A DNA stretch of 64,000 nucleotides from Luffa acutangula. Its lineage: Eukaryota; Streptophyta; Magnoliopsida; Cucurbitales; Cucurbitaceae. Below the pieces are notes generated by a model. That model saw only the letters and a program-made list of their open reading frames with translations. It ran no database searches and was not told the origin of the DNA. Location of the stretch: the NCBI GenBank assembly GCA_036850905.1, contig CM072094.1, positions 35,664,982 through 35,728,981 on the forward strand, read 5' to 3'. This document shows, in pieces, positions 44,121-55,500 of this stretch. Every line of letters starts with the position of its first letter. The first letter of the stretch is position 1. A program made the position numbers and the translations under genes.

Positions 44121-45234
44121 CTAATAAAACACATGCAGGTACATTTCAAATAAAAACTGTACCAGCAATCATGTATGGTGCATCTTCCGCTTCCTATTGA
44201 GTCATCGCGTAGACTTTTCCCTCCTGCCTAGGTCTCCCCACAACTCCATTCTGCCTTGCACAACAGGTTCCCTCTTCTGCAGTTGTTGAGACTCTCGACT
44301 GCTCAACTGCCTGGGACTCAACTCCCTAGTCCCTCTGAACCGCTGGTCTTTGCTGTGGAAAATCTCTCTTGATTTGCCCTGGCTGTCAACACTGGCAACA
44401 CACACCAGCACCAACTAGACATTGACCCATATGATTCCTGCCACAACTCGCACATGGGGTTCGCCTGGTTTAAATAGCAACGGACTCCTGACTCGCCTGC
44501 GGTCTTGCTGCTGAACTAGCAGACTAACTAGGTGCTCTCTGGCTCTACCTTTGAAAGGCACTACCTGAACTCATCTGTCTCGATGACTGGCCACCAGACC
44601 GACGCTTAAATTCTTGACGACTTGAAACATTCACTCCAGGTGTGAACCTCCACTGCTCACGACCTCGGAAACTGTTGAAGCCCCACGACTAGGCTCCACT
44701 GCTGACTTTTCCTCTATAATACTCTGCTCCACACGTAGGGCAGTCTCTACTAACTGAGAAAAATTCATCCACTTAGCAATAGCTTTAACTGGGGTATGTA
44801 TCTCAAAACGCAACCCTTTTTCAAACCTTAGACACTTGTCACTCTCAGATGCCACAATCACATCAGCATACCGTGAAAGTTTGGTATACTTTCTCTCGTA
44901 CTCGGCCACTAAAAGTGACCATTGCTTCAACCCCAGAAACTAATGTCTCTTTGCCTCACAATATGTGTTGGGACAATACTTGCCTTCGAATATGCCTTTG
45001 AAGGTCTGCAAGTCTAAGGTACGTGCATCACTACGCCTGGCAAATATGGATTTCCACCATCGCTTTGCCTCTTTCTGCAGTAGGAATGTGGCCAATCTGA
45101 CTTTCCCTTCCTCAGGACAGCTCATCACATCATAGCATTTCTCAAGCATATTTAACCAAACCTCGACGTCAGCCGGATCTGTGGAACCCTCAAACATTGT
45201 GCCTCCTAATTTCATCAGCCGTTTTATTCCATAC
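44121..45234 (-). pseudogene. Tekay gag with zinc knuckle, N-terminus removed by copia B
   Basis: Gag runs from the junction at 45234 leftward: LGGTMFEGSTDPADVEVWL and LATFLLQKEAKRWW (45215-44940), a stop, then WSLLVAEYERKYTKLSRYA and CLRFEKGLRFEIHTPV (44930-44631). About 44460-44425 gives CASCGRNHMGQC, a zinc-knuckle-like motif of this lineage. Stops and frameshifts are frequent. The N-terminal part, primer-binding site and 5' LTR of the element should lie beyond the right edge of the window because copia B splits gag here. Confidence 0.82.
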
Positions 45235-47083
45235 TATTGGGGTTTATGTCCTAGAACTAAAGTTTTGTTATCCTGTATATAAATAAAGATGTTATTCAGT
45301 GAAATTGTTTATTTATAACTTATAATCATATAGAAACATCCATGATTATAGTATGAGATACTCGAACTATATAGTAAATATGGACAGGGATCAAGTTCGA
45401 GTATATAAACTAAATGGTCTATAGTAAATGAAAAAGGTTGGCTACCTTGTTCTGGTAACACTATGGATGGGACCTACTTTGCGAATAAGGCAAACGACGT
45501 GATCCTGGATCGTTTATGTAAAGACATGCGAGTAGGGGCATCCTGTGTAAAAGATGTTTACAAAAGACTGGACCGAGAAATAAGTCACTCTTACTTTATA
45601 ACGTCGTTTACTGTTAAGACTTATTATTTCATGCGATGACTTAGGTAACTCGATCTTAATCCTGAGCTTACTATGAACTCCTATCTGTTTAGAGTTGTTC
45701 TTTGATCTGTATAGGTGAGAGTGGTCATAAAACATCGTTCAGTAAACCTGCTATTTTGGGGATAACACTAGATGGATGGCTGGGGACATAGTAATGCAAT
45801 ATGGAATTCACTCCTACCCTATTTAGGTGTAGTAGAGAGGTTGTTCCCTTATGTGCTGAATCCAAGGCTTGAACAAGGGGCCCCACCCTTTCATTGGCCC
45901 AAGAGAGATCTTGTTTAATGGTTGGGCCATGAACAAAATTTTTCATTAGAGGACCAGTGGACTTAAGGAACTAAGATGTGCTATAGGGGTAAAACGAACT
46001 TTTGACCTATCAATAGTAACGAAAGACCTGTGAAGGATTGACTTATTAATCATGGTTACATCGAGTGCACACAAATATATCTACAGTGAGGGGAGTTCAA
46101 CAACTAGGCTATAGTGGAGTGTCCCGGTAGTTAACGGATGTTGGTTGACTAGGTTAAAAGAGTTTGGCTAGTTTAACCTCGAACCATTGGAGCCCATGAT
46201 CTGTGGGTCCATTAGGTCCCCTTGCTAGCTCGAGACTAACCTTTAAAACAATATGATGGATAAAATATGAATTACTTTAGTTCATGTTGAGAAATATGAG
46301 TAGAGGTGATAGGCGTTGTCGATACGTCGGGTTTGCGTTTTTAATATTTAAATATGATTTAAATACCGATAACATGAATAGGGATTCATGATTGAAAATG
46401 ACATTTAGGAAATGTTTGGGATTGGTGGAAAAATATTAATTTAATATTTAATATTAAATTAATAATTAATTAGTTTAAATTAATTTAAAATTAAAAAATT
46501 GAAATTGAAATTTAATTTTTCAGATTATTAAAATTCAAATAATTATCCAACTAATTAAGGATAATTATGGATTTAATTAAATTAAAAAATAATTGAATTT
46601 TGGGGGAGGAGTGCATGGTTACTAAACTCATGCACTCACCTCATGTTCGACACCAAAATTCGCACTAATCTTTGGTTGATTGAGTGTCAATTGCTGGATT
46701 TTTCCTTCATCTCTAATCCCTCTATAAAAGGCAAGGAGATGTCTAAAGAAATTAAGCTTGAAAGATAAGGAAATGCTGCCAAATTGAAAACTCACCAAAA
46801 CCCACCTTGCAAACTTGTTCTTCAAACTTTCTCTCTCAAATTCCATCACTTGAGGATCCCACAATCTGTTCTAAAGGCTTGAGGGTAGCAAGAAAGATCC
46901 TTTGGTGGTTCGTGACTCGTTGGTGAAGAAAAACAACAAAGAAATCCAACCAATTTCTCCATTGATTCAAGGTTGGTATATATACTCTGTTTTTCTTTAA
47001 ATAGACAACATGCAATGTTTGATCAAATCGAACAAATTATGTGCATAAGATCCAAAATTGCTTCCGAGTTTTAGATATTAACA
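45235..47083 (+). repeat. 5' LTR of old copia element B
   Basis: It begins TATTGGGGTTTATGTCC (TG decayed to TA) and ends ...AGATATTAACA, about 1849 bp. It is a diverged relative of the copia A LTR (shared GAGTGGTCATAA..., TTAGAGGA, CCATTAGGTCCC blocks). A TATAAAAG box lies near 46721-46728. Confidence 0.75.
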
Positions 47084-47895
47084 CTTTAAATTGGTATAAG
47101 AGCATGGTTTGGGCGCATAATTTGTTTTAATTTGATCATGGTGGGTAGTATTTTGAAATTTAATTTGCATGGGTGCTGAAATGGATATATTACGGTATGG
47201 CAATTTTTTACTGTTCAATTTGTTGATGAAAATGTAATTGCTCACATGTATATGAGCATTAATGTGTTGAGGAGAGTCTGTAATTTTTTGGGAGTCATTA
47301 GAGTCCATTGAGTGCGGTAATTGATCGAAAGAAGGAGAAGAACACATGCTGGCCGAAGAACAGGGGGTTCCAGTCCCGAGAGCGTCACGACGCTGTTCAT
47401 CAAGCATCCCGATGCTGATGAGTTTTTTAAGAACATGCGTGAAATTTCCAGATTTGAGTGGTTCAGACTTTTCCCGGTCCGGTTCATCAAAACTCGGCTA
47501 GTTCAACCCCTTTAGGTCCGGTACAGTGATGTTCAAGCCTTGGGAGGTCCAGTTCGGGTCCAATCAAGCCGGTTCGTGATGATTCAAGATTCCCGGGAGA
47601 TTCACAACTCAATATTCAATTATTATTTGTAATAATTTAGTTAATTGATTGCTTAGATTGCCAAAACTGTTCCATTTCAGTGTGTTTAATTATTTTTGCT
47701 TTATGAATGCATGTTATAATTAATTATAAATGAGATATGCAAAAGAGTATGTCATATAGATTTAAAATCCCACCATAGGAAGCATACTTCTTGCATTTAA
47801 GTATGTTATAAGAAGTTATAATATAAGTATGCATGACTTAGGTTTCATGTTAGAAGCATGTTGAATGTTTAGTTCTCGTTAATTATAATCCTTAT
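47084..47895 (+). other. Copia B primer-binding site and leader, part 1
   Basis: TGGTATAAGAGC (47092-47103) is a one-mismatch tRNA-Met primer-binding site 8 bp from the LTR. The leader contains the palindrome AGCGTCACGACGCT (47381-47394), a decayed one AGCATCCCGATGCT (47403-47416), and several CCGGTTC/CCGGTAC words (47470-47570). Copia A interrupts it at 47896 (duplication CTTAT). Confidence 0.7.
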
Positions 47896-49878
47896 TGTTG
47901 GGTTTTATGCCCTAAAACTCGTAGATAGTGAATGTAACCGTTGACCGGATATTAATGAAATAATATTGATATATTTTTCCATTAATTGTTATTAGTTATT
48001 TTATGTTTGTCTTTGCCTAATTATAACCCTAATCCAATAAACTAGACATCCAAGGCTGTAATATGAGTCTTGAACTATATGTAGCGACATATGGGATCAT
48101 TGTTCAAGAAACAGCCTAAAGGGTCTATAGTATAGGGATAAGATTGGGTGCCTTATCCTGGTGACACTATGGATACGACCCACTTTGTATTTGATACAAA
48201 CGCTGCGATCCAACGCGTTCGTGTAGGAGACATGCGAGTGGGGGTATCCTATGCAATGAGTTTGCATAAGACCGGACCGCGAAATAGTAACCACTAGTTA
48301 TAACACCGTTAACTAGTTGGTTTTCTATTTCACTAGGACGACCGAGACAACTTAGTCTTAATCCTGAGTTGATTATGGACTCCTGCTCATGAGAGACTGT
48401 CCTTTGATTTGTATGGGTGAGAGTGGCCAATACGCCGACTCAATAAGCCTACCACTTTGGGGACAAGATCGAATGGGGAGCTGGGAACATAATCGTACAA
48501 GATGGAATTCACTCCTTCCCGACTTTAGGGAAGCAGATGAGTGTTCCCTTAAGTGGTTACTCCGAGTCTTGAACAAAGGGCCCTACCCTCTCAATGGCAC
48601 GAGAGGGTTTTCTGTTTAATGGTTGGACCATAAACAGATTGTTCATTAGAGGAGAATTGGTACTTAAGGAAATAGAGGTGACCCAGGGGTAAAACGGTAA
48701 TTTGACCCAGCTGGTGTTACGGACACTCGTGAAGGACTAACTAGTCGATATTGGTCTAAGTTCCGTGGACACAGAAAATATGTCTGCAGTGAGAAGAGTG
48801 CAACTGTGAGTCTATAGTGGAATGTACACACAGTTAACGAATATTGATTATTGTGGTTAATGAGTTTAACCAATTAATCTCACATCGTTGGAGCTTCTGA
48901 TCTGCAGGTCCATAAGGTCCCACTGGTAGCTCGTAAAGTAATTTGAGGCAACTAAGTAATTAAATGTAAATTGAAATTGTTCAATTTACTAAGGGAAACA
49001 AATATAATATATATTGATATATTATTATGAGAGAAATTAATATTTGAAGAAGTTAAAATATAAATTTATGGAAGATTGAAAGAATTAATTAATTTAAGTC
49101 CTAAAAGTGTTTGGGCAAAATTAATTAATTCAAGGCCGGAAATTAAATATGTGATATTTAATTGGTGGTTAATTAATTAAAGAATTCATTAACCATGAAT
49201 TAATCAATTATGTAAATAATTAATCACTTAAGGAAGTGATTAATCATTTATGGGAATGATCTAATTACTTATGGAAGAAATTAGTCATTTATGGAAAAGA
49301 TTAATCAATTGGGGAATTGATTGATCATGATTGATTAATTAAGGAATAAAGATTGAATCAATTTTGGAAAAGATTGATTTTATTGAATATTTTATTCATG
49401 GCCTCTCTTCTATAAATAGAACACTAGACCTAATTGGTCATGACACTTGACACTCTTGAAAGACAAGACCTAGAATTCTCTCTAGCCTCCCTCTTAGAGA
49501 AAGACTCCCACAAGTCTTTGGCCTCCTAGACTTAGAGACATACCGGTGTAACCTCTGTGGTTATTGTGTCAATCAAAGAAGAATTTCCAGCGAAGAATAC
49601 CTTGAAGCGGCTGCTGCGTTTTCGTTCGTGGAGCTTCGTTGGCGAAGAACGGTCAAGTCTACAACGGAGGTTTGTAACGGTTCTTCCTCTTTTTCTTTAG
49701 AAAAGTTTTAAAAATAAATTTAGATTTATTTTAGCATGTTTAAACCGATTTTACAGCGGCTTTAAAGTTAGTTTAAAGTTTTTGTTTGAGTTTTCGTAAC
49801 GGTTTTTAATGTTAATTAATATACGGCGTAAGGTCCAATCGATGCGCTTCCGCTGCGTGGGGACTTTTATTCCCTTCA
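47896..49878 (+). repeat. 5' LTR of copia A
   Basis: TGTTGGGTTTTATGCCC ... TTTTATTCCCTTCA. It contains the degenerate ATTAATCAnTTATGGAA repeats (about 49195-49380), then TATAAATA at 49411-49418. The family occurs five times in the window (20553, 22952, 45235 diverged, 47896, 56681). Confidence 0.93.
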
Positions 49879-49880
49879 AT

Positions 49881-49894
49881 CGGCATCAGAGCCA
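49881..49894 (+). other. Primer-binding site of copia A
   Basis: CGGCATCAGAGCCA, 2 bp after the LTR, differs at two bases from the standard tRNA-iMet site TGGTATCAGAGCCA. Confidence 0.7.
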
Positions 49895-50200
49895 TCGCTG
49901 TCCCTATTAATTAATTTTAAAAGTTGCGATAGGCTCTAATAGGTGGGATTTATGCATAATGTATGTTCGGTTTGCATTGAACTGTTTGGGTTAATTTTAT
50001 GGCCATAGATTTTATTTTTATGTGATTTTGATCATGTAAGGCCCGGTGTTTCGGGTATTTTATGTAAAATTGAGTCCTATGTAAGTCCGGGTCTAGAATA
50101 GGTTTTTATGAGATAAAAATTGGAGCAATCGTCGCTGAAATCGAGGCCGAAATCGGAAAAATCGTTGCTGTTTTGCCCAGAATCTGCCTCCAGACGCAAC

Positions 50201-50419
50201 AGCGTCGGGACGCTCCTTCAACAGCGTCTCGACGCTGTCTCGATACCGAAGGCGCTCGGTAAGGAAAGCACACAGCGTCGGGACGCTACCTCAACAGCGT
50301 CTCGACGCTGTCTCGATTACGCAGGCGCCAGATATGGAAAACGCACAGCGTCGGGACGCTAATCTACACAGCGTCTCGACGCTGTCACGATGGAGGCGCG
50401 CACTAGGGTTTCAACAGGC
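50201..50419 (+). repeat. Three 73-bp tandem repeats, each with two palindromes
   Basis: AGCGTCGGGACGCT at 50201, 50274 and 50347 (exactly 73 bp apart) each pairs with AGCGTCTCGACGCT 22-23 bp later (50223, 50296, 50370). Between units lie CTGTCTCGATnnCGnAGGCGC words. Confidence 0.88.
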
Positions 50420-51310
50420 GCGGTTCAAGCAAGGACGGTCCGGTTCGGACCGGTTCGGTTGGGCTGGGACCTATTTGGTCCGGTTCAGCCAATTTTTGGC
50501 ATGGTTCGTGATTTTGGAGGCCGGTTCGAGGTGGTTCGGGGCGGTTCGAGCTGTCTAGACAAATTTCGGAGCTGTACATGGATTTTTAGGATAGAATTTA
50601 GCTAAATTATTGTAATTTAATGCTTTATTTTATCCTAGGGGCCAAAATTAACCGGTTCAATTGCTATTTATATGCTTTATGGATGTCATATAGATTATTT
50701 AATCCCACCTTAGGTTATAAACATGCTCATGCATTTTTTATATATTATAAATTGTTATAATGTATGTTTAAATGCATGGATTGGTTTTCATATTTTTTAA
50801 TATAAGTGTATATTAATTTATATGAAAAATTGGAAAGCATGAAGCATGTCATTACTTAAATTAAATATAAATAGTTATGTTTAATGTGATGAATGAAGCA
50901 TGCTTGGTTGATTTTCTTGATTGGCTTATAATTGTTATAATAAAAGAAAATCAAAAATTGCATGAAGCATGAAACATCCATAGTTAATAATATAATTGTT
51001 ATATTATTCATGCAATTAGTGTGGTTTAATTACTTAATTTGAATGAGATTGTTGAATGAATTAAACCCTAGACTCTTGATTATAGGATTAATCATTAAAA
51101 TTTGAAATAGTTCTTTATTATTAATGATTAGAAACCGTCAATCTATAATCAAGTTTTGCATGCAAACATAAGATCATAGGATAAATTGGATTAATTTTAA
51201 ATTGTTTAAAATTAATTAGACCTAGATCGATTTCTAATAGGATTAGAATCTTTTCTTACTTAGAATTAAAAATAGTTTTAATTTACTAAGTAGGAAAAAC
51301 ATTGCTATGA

Positions 51311-51620
51311 TTATAAGGGAACTCCACCGGTAAAGTTCTGTCTAAGGCTGGGGTATTTAAGTTGACGGTTTACGGAACACCTCCTACCTGGGAACTGACC
51401 TGGAATACCGGAGTTGAATTAATCATAGTTAAATGTTAGCATGCAATGTCACTAGGTTTATTAAAAGTGTTTAATGCACCTAGATCTTTAGAGTAAAGAC
51501 CTTACATTACTGAGGTTATAAGGGAACTCTCTCGGTAAAGTTCTGTCTAAGGTTGGGGGTATTTAAGTTGACGGTTTACGGAACACCTCCTACCTGGGAA
51601 CTAACCGGATTGAGTTGAAT
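51311..51620 (+). repeat. Direct repeat in the copia A leader
   Basis: TTATAAGGGAACT...GTAAAGTTCTGTCTAAGG...TTTAAGTTGACGGTTTACGG occurs at 51311-51420 and 51516-51620 (period about 205 bp). Copia B carries one version at 58899-58985, so the block is an old leader component, doubled in copia A. Confidence 0.8.
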
Positions 51621-51859
51621 TAACCATAGTAGTGTTGACTTGCAATGTTGGGTTTATTAAAAGAAGTTTAATTCACCCAAAAGATTGCAGTTGAATCCTT
51701 TCCATAATTGTTATAATAGGATCAGACTTAGATAGATTGACTTAGCCGAATACTATCTAAGTTAAACAACCCTATATTAACCTTAGGACATTTTCAGTGG
51801 GAGGAAAATTACAAAACGAGATTTAAATCAAGTTTTGCTCCTACGTCCCTATATTCACA

Positions 51860-52370
51860 ACGTGAGATTCATGCTCGGCTTCGAGTCGCCCTAGGAGCGG
51901 CCTCCCTTCGGAAAGTGTTTGCATGGATCAATATCAAGGTGAATGGGAAAAATGTCTAGAGTAAGTGGGAGCGGGACACGTGTCAACGTACCCCTCGGTC
52001 TCCGCCCATAGTTCACACCGTGAGAGTCCTATGATCCGCCTGCAGGTTGCCCTGGCGCATCCATCCCTTCGGAGGGCCTGGTCATAGGATTCGGAACATC
52101 GTGAACTCCTGGAAAGGATAGGAGCTCTTAGGCTAATCACCAACAGTTGTCTTTCCCTTCGGTAGCCTGTTGGTGCGTGCCTCTGAGATCTGAAAGTGGG
52201 AGGGTTACACTTACGAGGATGAGTTAAAAGTGTTAATAAATCCTTGACCGAACAACGGTGGCTAATGTCTATAGGAATATGAGTTATTCTGGAATTAGAA
52301 TTAGCTGAGAGGTGTCTCATTTCAAAGGAGGAGTACCTGATCACCCTTCGGTGGCTGATATTCTAAACCT
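51860..52370 (+). promoter_or_regulatory. Structured RNA leader domains (CCCTTCGG hairpins), possible packaging signal
   Basis: CCCTTCGG occurs four times (51904, 52065, 52155, 52344), each in the loop region of inverted arms. The arms are GATTCATGC/GCATGGATC (51866-51874, 51921-51929), TCCTATGA/TCATAGGA (52027-52034, 52082-52089) and CACCAACAG/CTGTTGGTG (52138-52146, 52167-52175). Copia B has matching domains at 59209-59540 with different but still pairing arms. The position just before gag suits an RNA packaging or translation element; that role is inference. Confidence 0.55.
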
Positions 52371-52521
52371 CTGAAACGTCGTTGCAAAACTAAATCAATA
52401 GTTTTAGGGTTCTGTGATTGTCTGTTTTGCTAAATTGATTGGATTGTGTGCAATTGTTTGCTTGTATGATGGGTTAAGGTAAAGATAACTAATACGGTCA
52501 TTGTTTGTTTAAATTTCAGCA

Positions 52522-55500
52522 ATGTCTTCCTCAATTGTCTCTCTGCTTAAAAATGAGAAATTAACCGGCGAAAATTATGCTACGTGGAAGTCGAACTTGA
52601 ATACGATTCTTATTGTCGATGATCTGCGGTTCGTCTTAACGGAGGATTGTCCTCCAGCCCCTGCTCGTAATGCATCCCAGGCAGTTAAGGATGCTTATGA
52701 CCGCTGGACAAAGGCCAATGATAAGACTCGCGTCTATATCTTAGCCAGCTTATCTGAAGTTTTGGCTAAAAGGCATGAGGGCATGGTAACAGCGAGGGAG
52801 ATTATGAACTCTCTCCAGGAGATGTTTGGACAACCGTCCTACCAACTCCACCATGACGCTCTCAAATACGTTTATAGCTGTCGCATGAAAGAGGGCACGT
52901 CTGTTCGGGAGCATGTCCTGGATATGATGGTCCAATTCAACGTGGCAGAGGCAAACGGGGCGGTCATAGATGAGCGTAGTCAGGTTGCATTCATCTTAGA
53001 ATCTCTTCCGAAGAGTTTTCTGCAGTTTCGAAGCAATGCAATGATGAATAAAATAACATTCAACCTGACTAGCCTCCTTAATGAGCTACAGCTCTATCAG
53101 TCTCTTCTTAAGAACAAGGGACAGATAGAAGGAGAGGCAAACGTTGTTCACTCCAAAAGAAAGTTCGAGAAGGGTTCATCCTCTGGAACTAAATCTGTAG
53201 CCACTTCTTCAAAGAAAACGAAGAAGAAAGGAAACAAGGGGAAAGCTCCCAGTACTGCTGCTAAAAGCAAGGGAAAAGCCAAAGCTGTGGCAGACAAGGG
53301 CAAGTGTTTTCACTGCAATGTAGATGGACATTGGAAGAGAAACTGCCCAAAGTACCTTGCTGAGAAAAAGAAGGAAAAGGAAGGTAAATTTGATTTACTG
53401 GTTTTAGAAACATGCCTGGTAGAACATGATGAGTTTACCTGGATACTTGATTCAGGAGCAACTAATCATGTTTGCTCTTCTTTTCAGGAAAATAGTTCCT
53501 TTCGGCAGTTGAACGATGGAGAAATGACACTCAGGGTCGGAACTGGAGAAGTCATTTCAGCTAAAGCAGTGGGAGCTGCGAAGTTATTTTTTAGAAATAG
53601 ATTCTTGCTTTTAGAAAGTTTGTTAATCGTTCCCAAGATTAAGAGGAACTTGATTTCTATTTCATGTTTGATTGAACAATCGTATACAGTTACTTTTGAT
53701 ATGAATGAAGCGTTCATTTATAAAAATGGTATACTCATTTGTTCAGCAAAATTGGAAAATAACTTGTATGTTTTAAGACCAACCGAAAACAAAGCACTTT
53801 TAAATCACGAATTATTTAAAACTGCTGAAACTCAAAGTAAAAGGCAAAAGATTTCTCCATCAAGTAACAATACTCATCTTTGGCATCTTAGACTTGGTCA
53901 TATAAACATCGATAGGATCGGTCGTTTGGTAAAGAATGGACTTCTAAGCAAGTTAGAAGATGATTCACTACCACCTTGTGAATCTTGTCTCGAGGGAAAA
54001 ATGACCAAAAGACCCTTTACTGGAAAAGGTTACAGAGCCAAAGAACCCTTAGAGTTAATACATTCGGATATATGTGGTCCAATGAATGTAAAAGCTCGAG
54101 GAGGGTACGAATATTTCATCTCATTTATAGATGATTATTCAAGATATGGTTACTTATACCTAATGGGACATAAGTCTGAAGCCCTTGAAAAGTTTAAGGA
54201 GTTTAAGGCTGAAGTTGAAAACCTATTAGGTAAATCTATTGAAGTACTTCGATCTGATCGAGGAGGGGAGTATATGGATCAAAGATTCCAGGACTATATG
54301 ATAGAACATGGAATCCAATCTCAACTCTCAGCCCCTGGTACACCTCAGCAGAATGGTGTGTCAGAAAGGAGAAATAGAACCTTGTTAGACATGGTTCGAT
54401 CAATGATGAGCTATGCTCAATTGCCTAACTCGTTTTGGGGATATGCAGTAGAGACTGCAGTATACATCTTGAACAATGTTCCCTCGAAAAGTGTTTCTGA
54501 AACACATTTCGAGTTATGGAAGGGGCGTAAACCTAGTTTGCATCACTTTCGCATCTGGGGTTGTCCAGCACACGTGCTTGTGACGAATCCTAAGAAACTG
54601 GAACCTCGTTCAAAACTGTGCCAATTTGTTGGTTACCCTAAAGAAACGAGAGGTGGTTATTTCTACGACCCACAAGAAAATAAGGTGATTGTATCGACAA
54701 ACGCCACTTTCTTAGAGGAAGACCACATGAGAGATCATAAACCACGAAGCAAAATAATATTAGGAGAAGCTACTGAAGAATCATCAAAAGTTGTTGATGA
54801 AGTTGGACCTTCAACAAGGGTTGATGAAGGAACTAGTTCTTCAGATCCATCCCGTCCATCTCAAACGTTGGGAATGCCTCGACGCAGTGGGAGGGTTGTG
54901 TTACAACCTGATCGCTACTTGGGTTTAACTGAAACTCAGGTTGTCATACCTAATGATGGCATTGAGGATCCATTGTCCTATCGACAGGCAATGAATGACG
55001 AAGATAAGGATGAATGGGTCAAAGCCATGAACCTGGAAATGGAGTCAATATACTCCAATTCTGTATGGGAACTTGCAGATCTACCAAATGGGGTAAGACC
55101 CATAGGGTGCAAATGGATCTATAAGAGAAAAAGAGATGCAGCTGGAAAGGTACAGACCTTCAAAGCTAGACTAGTGGCAAAGGGTTATACCCAAAAGGAG
55201 GGGGTTGACTATGAGAAAACCTTTTCTCCTGTAGCCATGTTAAAGTCCATAAGAATTCTTTTATCCATTGCCACATATTATGACTATGAAATATGGCAAA
55301 TGGACGTCAAGACTGCCTTTCTGAATGGTAATCTTGAAGAGAATATCTTTATGTCTCAACCCGAAGGGTTCATAGCCCAAGGTCAGGAACAAAAGGTTTG
55401 TAAGCTAAATCGATCCATTTATGGATTGATACAAGCATCCAGATCATGGAACATTAGATTTGATACTGCAATCAAATCTTTTGGCTTTGACCAAAACGTT

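Larger units (their letters stand above)
49895..52521 (+). other. Copia A long 5' leader
   Basis: A 2.6-kb non-coding leader with four zones: a 73-bp palindrome-bearing tandem repeat (50201-50419); a CCGGTTC-rich zone (about 50420-50545); an AT-rich zone (50600-51300); and a duplicated ~105-bp block (51311-51420, 51516-51620) followed by hairpin-like CCCTTCGG domains (51860-52370). It ends AAATTTCAG|CAATG, a splice-acceptor-like sequence just before the gag start. No supportable ORF. Confidence 0.7.

Noticed and set aside
51934..52344. Minus-strand open frame of 136 codons in the copia A leader
   Set aside because: It overlaps the structured leader on the opposite strand, has no domain-like composition, and the copia B equivalent is not open. 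Treated as chance.
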